Notes under the pieces: generated by a model | Database searches by the model: none | Seen by the model: only the letters and a program-made list of their open reading frames with translations | What the model was told of the DNA's origin: nothing | DNA from: an uncultured Lachnospiraceae bacterium | Lineage (GTDB): Bacteria; Bacillota; Clostridia; Lachnospirales; Lachnospiraceae | Length of the DNA stretch: 6,235 nucleotides | NCBI GenBank assembly: GCA_947625995.1 | Contig: CANQQN010000113.1 | Location: 1-6,235 of the forward strand | Reading direction: 5' to 3' | Shown: positions 5,083 through 6,235 of the stretch, in pieces | Position numbering within the stretch: the stretch's first letter is position 1 | Layout of the letters: each line of letters opens with the position of its first letter | Translations under genes and position numbers: made by a program

Positions 5083-5087
5083 AGATT

Positions 5088-6235
5088 ATGGCTGTTTTAA
5101 CAGGAATGGAACCGGCAACGGTACTTCATTATTTTGAGGAGATCTGTGGGATTCCCCACGGATCCGGCAACACAAAGGAGATCAGTGATTTTTGCGTTAG
5201 ATTCGCAAAAGAACGTGGCCTGCGCTATATACAGGATGAGATGAACAACATCATGATTTTTAAGGAAGGGACGGCCGGATACGAACAGTCTGCGCCGGTG
5301 ATCCTTCAGGGGCATCTGGACATGGTGTGTGAGAAAACGCCGGACTGTCCGATCGATTTTGAAAAAAACGGCCTGTCCCTCTGTGTAAAAGATGATTGGA
5401 TCTTTGCGGACGGAACTACTCTGGGCGGCGACGACGGGATCGCGGTTGCCTATGCCCTTGCGATTCTGGATTCTGACGAAATTCCCCATCCCCCTCTGGA
5501 GGTTGTGTTGACTGTTGATGAAGAGGTTGGAATGCTTGGCGCGGACGGTCTGGACTGTTCGCCTCTGCATGCAAAAACAATGCTGAATATTGATTCCGAG
5601 GAGGAAGGGATCCTGCTTGTAAGCTGCGCAGGGGGCGTTTGCGCGGAGTGCTGCCTGCCTGTCAGCTTTGTATCTGCACAGGGCGTTTTGGCAAGGCTGA
5701 CGGTGGACGGACTGACCGGAGGCCATTCCGGTGTGGAGATAGACAAGGGACGTGCAAATGCAAACAGGCTGCTGGGCCGGATCCTTAGTGAACTGGGAAA
5801 AGAGATGAAATATTCCCTGATCAGCGTTTCCGGCGGGCTGAAGGACAATGCCATTCCACGGGAAGCAACGGCGACGCTTTTGCTTGACGAAAAATGCAGG
5901 GAAGGGCTGGAAAAAGTAACGGCTGCTTATCAGAAGATCTTTCAGTCCGAATTTAAGGTGACGGATCCGGGCCTTTCTCTGAAAGTGTCTTTCGGAAATA
6001 CCGGCAGCTTCAGCGTGATGGATGATATAAGCGCAAAGCACGTGGTAGCGGCGTTGGTTAATCTGCCGGGCGGTGTGCAGCGTATGAGCGCGGATATCCC
6101 GGGGCTGGTGCAGACGTCCTTGAATATGGGGATCCTGCAGACATCGGACCGGGAAGTATCGATGAGCTTTTCTGTTCGCAGCAGTGTGGGTACGGAAAAG
6201 GCAGAACTTTTAGGTCGTATGGAAAATCTGATGGA
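5088..6235 (+). CDS. pepD: Xaa-His dipeptidase, PepD-type (peptidase M20C), 3' end outside window
   Basis: Members are cytosolic dizinc aminoacyl-histidine dipeptidases (beta-Ala-His dipeptidase/carnosinase class) that split Xaa-His and other dipeptides. The frame gives 382 residues and is open at the window end; the family is usually ~480-490 residues, so about 100 are missing. It starts MAVLTGMEPATVLHYFEEICGIPHGSGN, a typical N-terminus. Expected catalytic residues are present: His76 and Asp78 in GHLDMV, zinc-bridging Asp115 in LGGDDGIAVAY, general base Glu145 and zinc ligand Glu146 in TVDEEVGMLGA, and Asp169 in NIDSEEEG. The lid domain begins near 187 and contains GGHSGVEIDKGRANANRLL with His213. 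The last zinc-ligand histidine expected near the C-terminus lies outside the window. The gene follows the kinase by 27 bases on the same strand, probably in one operon. Substrate preference cannot be read from sequence, so other M20C dipeptide specificities remain possible. Confidence 0.92.
   Translation, partial: MAVLTGMEPATVLHYFEEICGIPHGSGNTKEISDFCVRFAKERGLRYIQDEMNNIMIFKEGTAGYEQSAPVILQGHLDMVCEKTPDCPIDFEKNGLSLCVKDDWIFADGTTLGGDDGIAVAYALAILDSDEIPHPPLEVVLTVDEEVGMLGADGLDCSPLHAKTMLNIDSEEEGILLVSCAGGVCAECCLPVSFVSAQGVLARLTVDGLTGGHSGVEIDKGRANANRLLGRILSELGKEMKYSLISVSGGLKDNAIPREATATLLLDEKCREGLEKVTAAYQKIFQSEFKVTDPGLSLKVSFGNTGSFSVMDDISAKHVVAALVNLPGGVQRMSADIPGLVQTSLNMGILQTSDREVSMSFSVRSSVGTEKAELLGRMENLM

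Noticed and set aside
5097..6041. Long open frame (314 codons) on the minus strand
   Set aside because: It lies wholly antisense to the pepD-like gene, whose M20C motifs are unmistakable. The antisense protein shows no domain and has a Cys/His/Arg-rich composition typical of a shadow frame.

Overview
The window looks like the chromosome of a gut-type anaerobic Clostridia (Lachnospiraceae/Oscillospiraceae-like). This placement is an inference. It rests on a Ser/Thr/Pro linker plus type I dockerin C-terminus, a BvgS-type hybrid histidine kinase whose sensor domain matches a family I know mainly from gut Firmicutes, an M20C peptidase, strong AGGAGG-type ribosome binding sites and uneven base composition. 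No rRNA, tRNA or CRISPR array is visible.

Layout. (1) Positions 1-63 are short, AT-rich and unrecognised. (2) Positions ~64-750 hold an internal piece of ligA (NAD-dependent DNA ligase) that lacks the active-site lysine region at its 5' side and breaks off inside the zinc finger at its 3' side. (3) At 743-750 the ligA text merges, through 8 shared bases (ACGGCGCC), into another gene in a different frame: a six-unit PSTE/PSTA linker and a complete dockerin ending at 1051. These two gene pieces do not belong together, so this is either a real illegitimate recombination or an assembly chimera. (4) Positions 1052-1814 have no convincing gene. They hold a 12-bp-stem hairpin (1081-1119) and then an AT-rich 415-bp non-autonomous element (1233-1647). 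That element has perfect 16-bp terminal inverted repeats running TG...CA, three internal copies of a ~20-bp repeat, a 14-bp palindrome and two strong hairpins. A 10-bp direct repeat lies just outside it. (5) Positions 1815-5060 encode a complete 1081-residue membrane hybrid kinase: signal peptide, two tandem periplasmic SBP_bac_3 domains, one membrane span, coiled coil, HisKA, HATPase_c and two receiver domains. (6) Starting 27 bases later, positions 5088-6235 encode the first 382 residues of a PepD-type Xaa-His dipeptidase (M20C), which runs off the window end.

How it fits together. The kinase and pepD-like gene probably form one transcription unit. The kinase has a periplasmic amino-acid-type sensor and the downstream gene breaks down dipeptides, so an amino acid or peptide sensing link is plausible but unproven. 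No DNA-binding regulator or HPt domain is in view. The repeat element ends about 170 bases upstream of the kinase start and may influence its promoter. I see no convincing wholly new system. The most unusual items are the ligA/dockerin junction and the 415-bp repeat-rich element.
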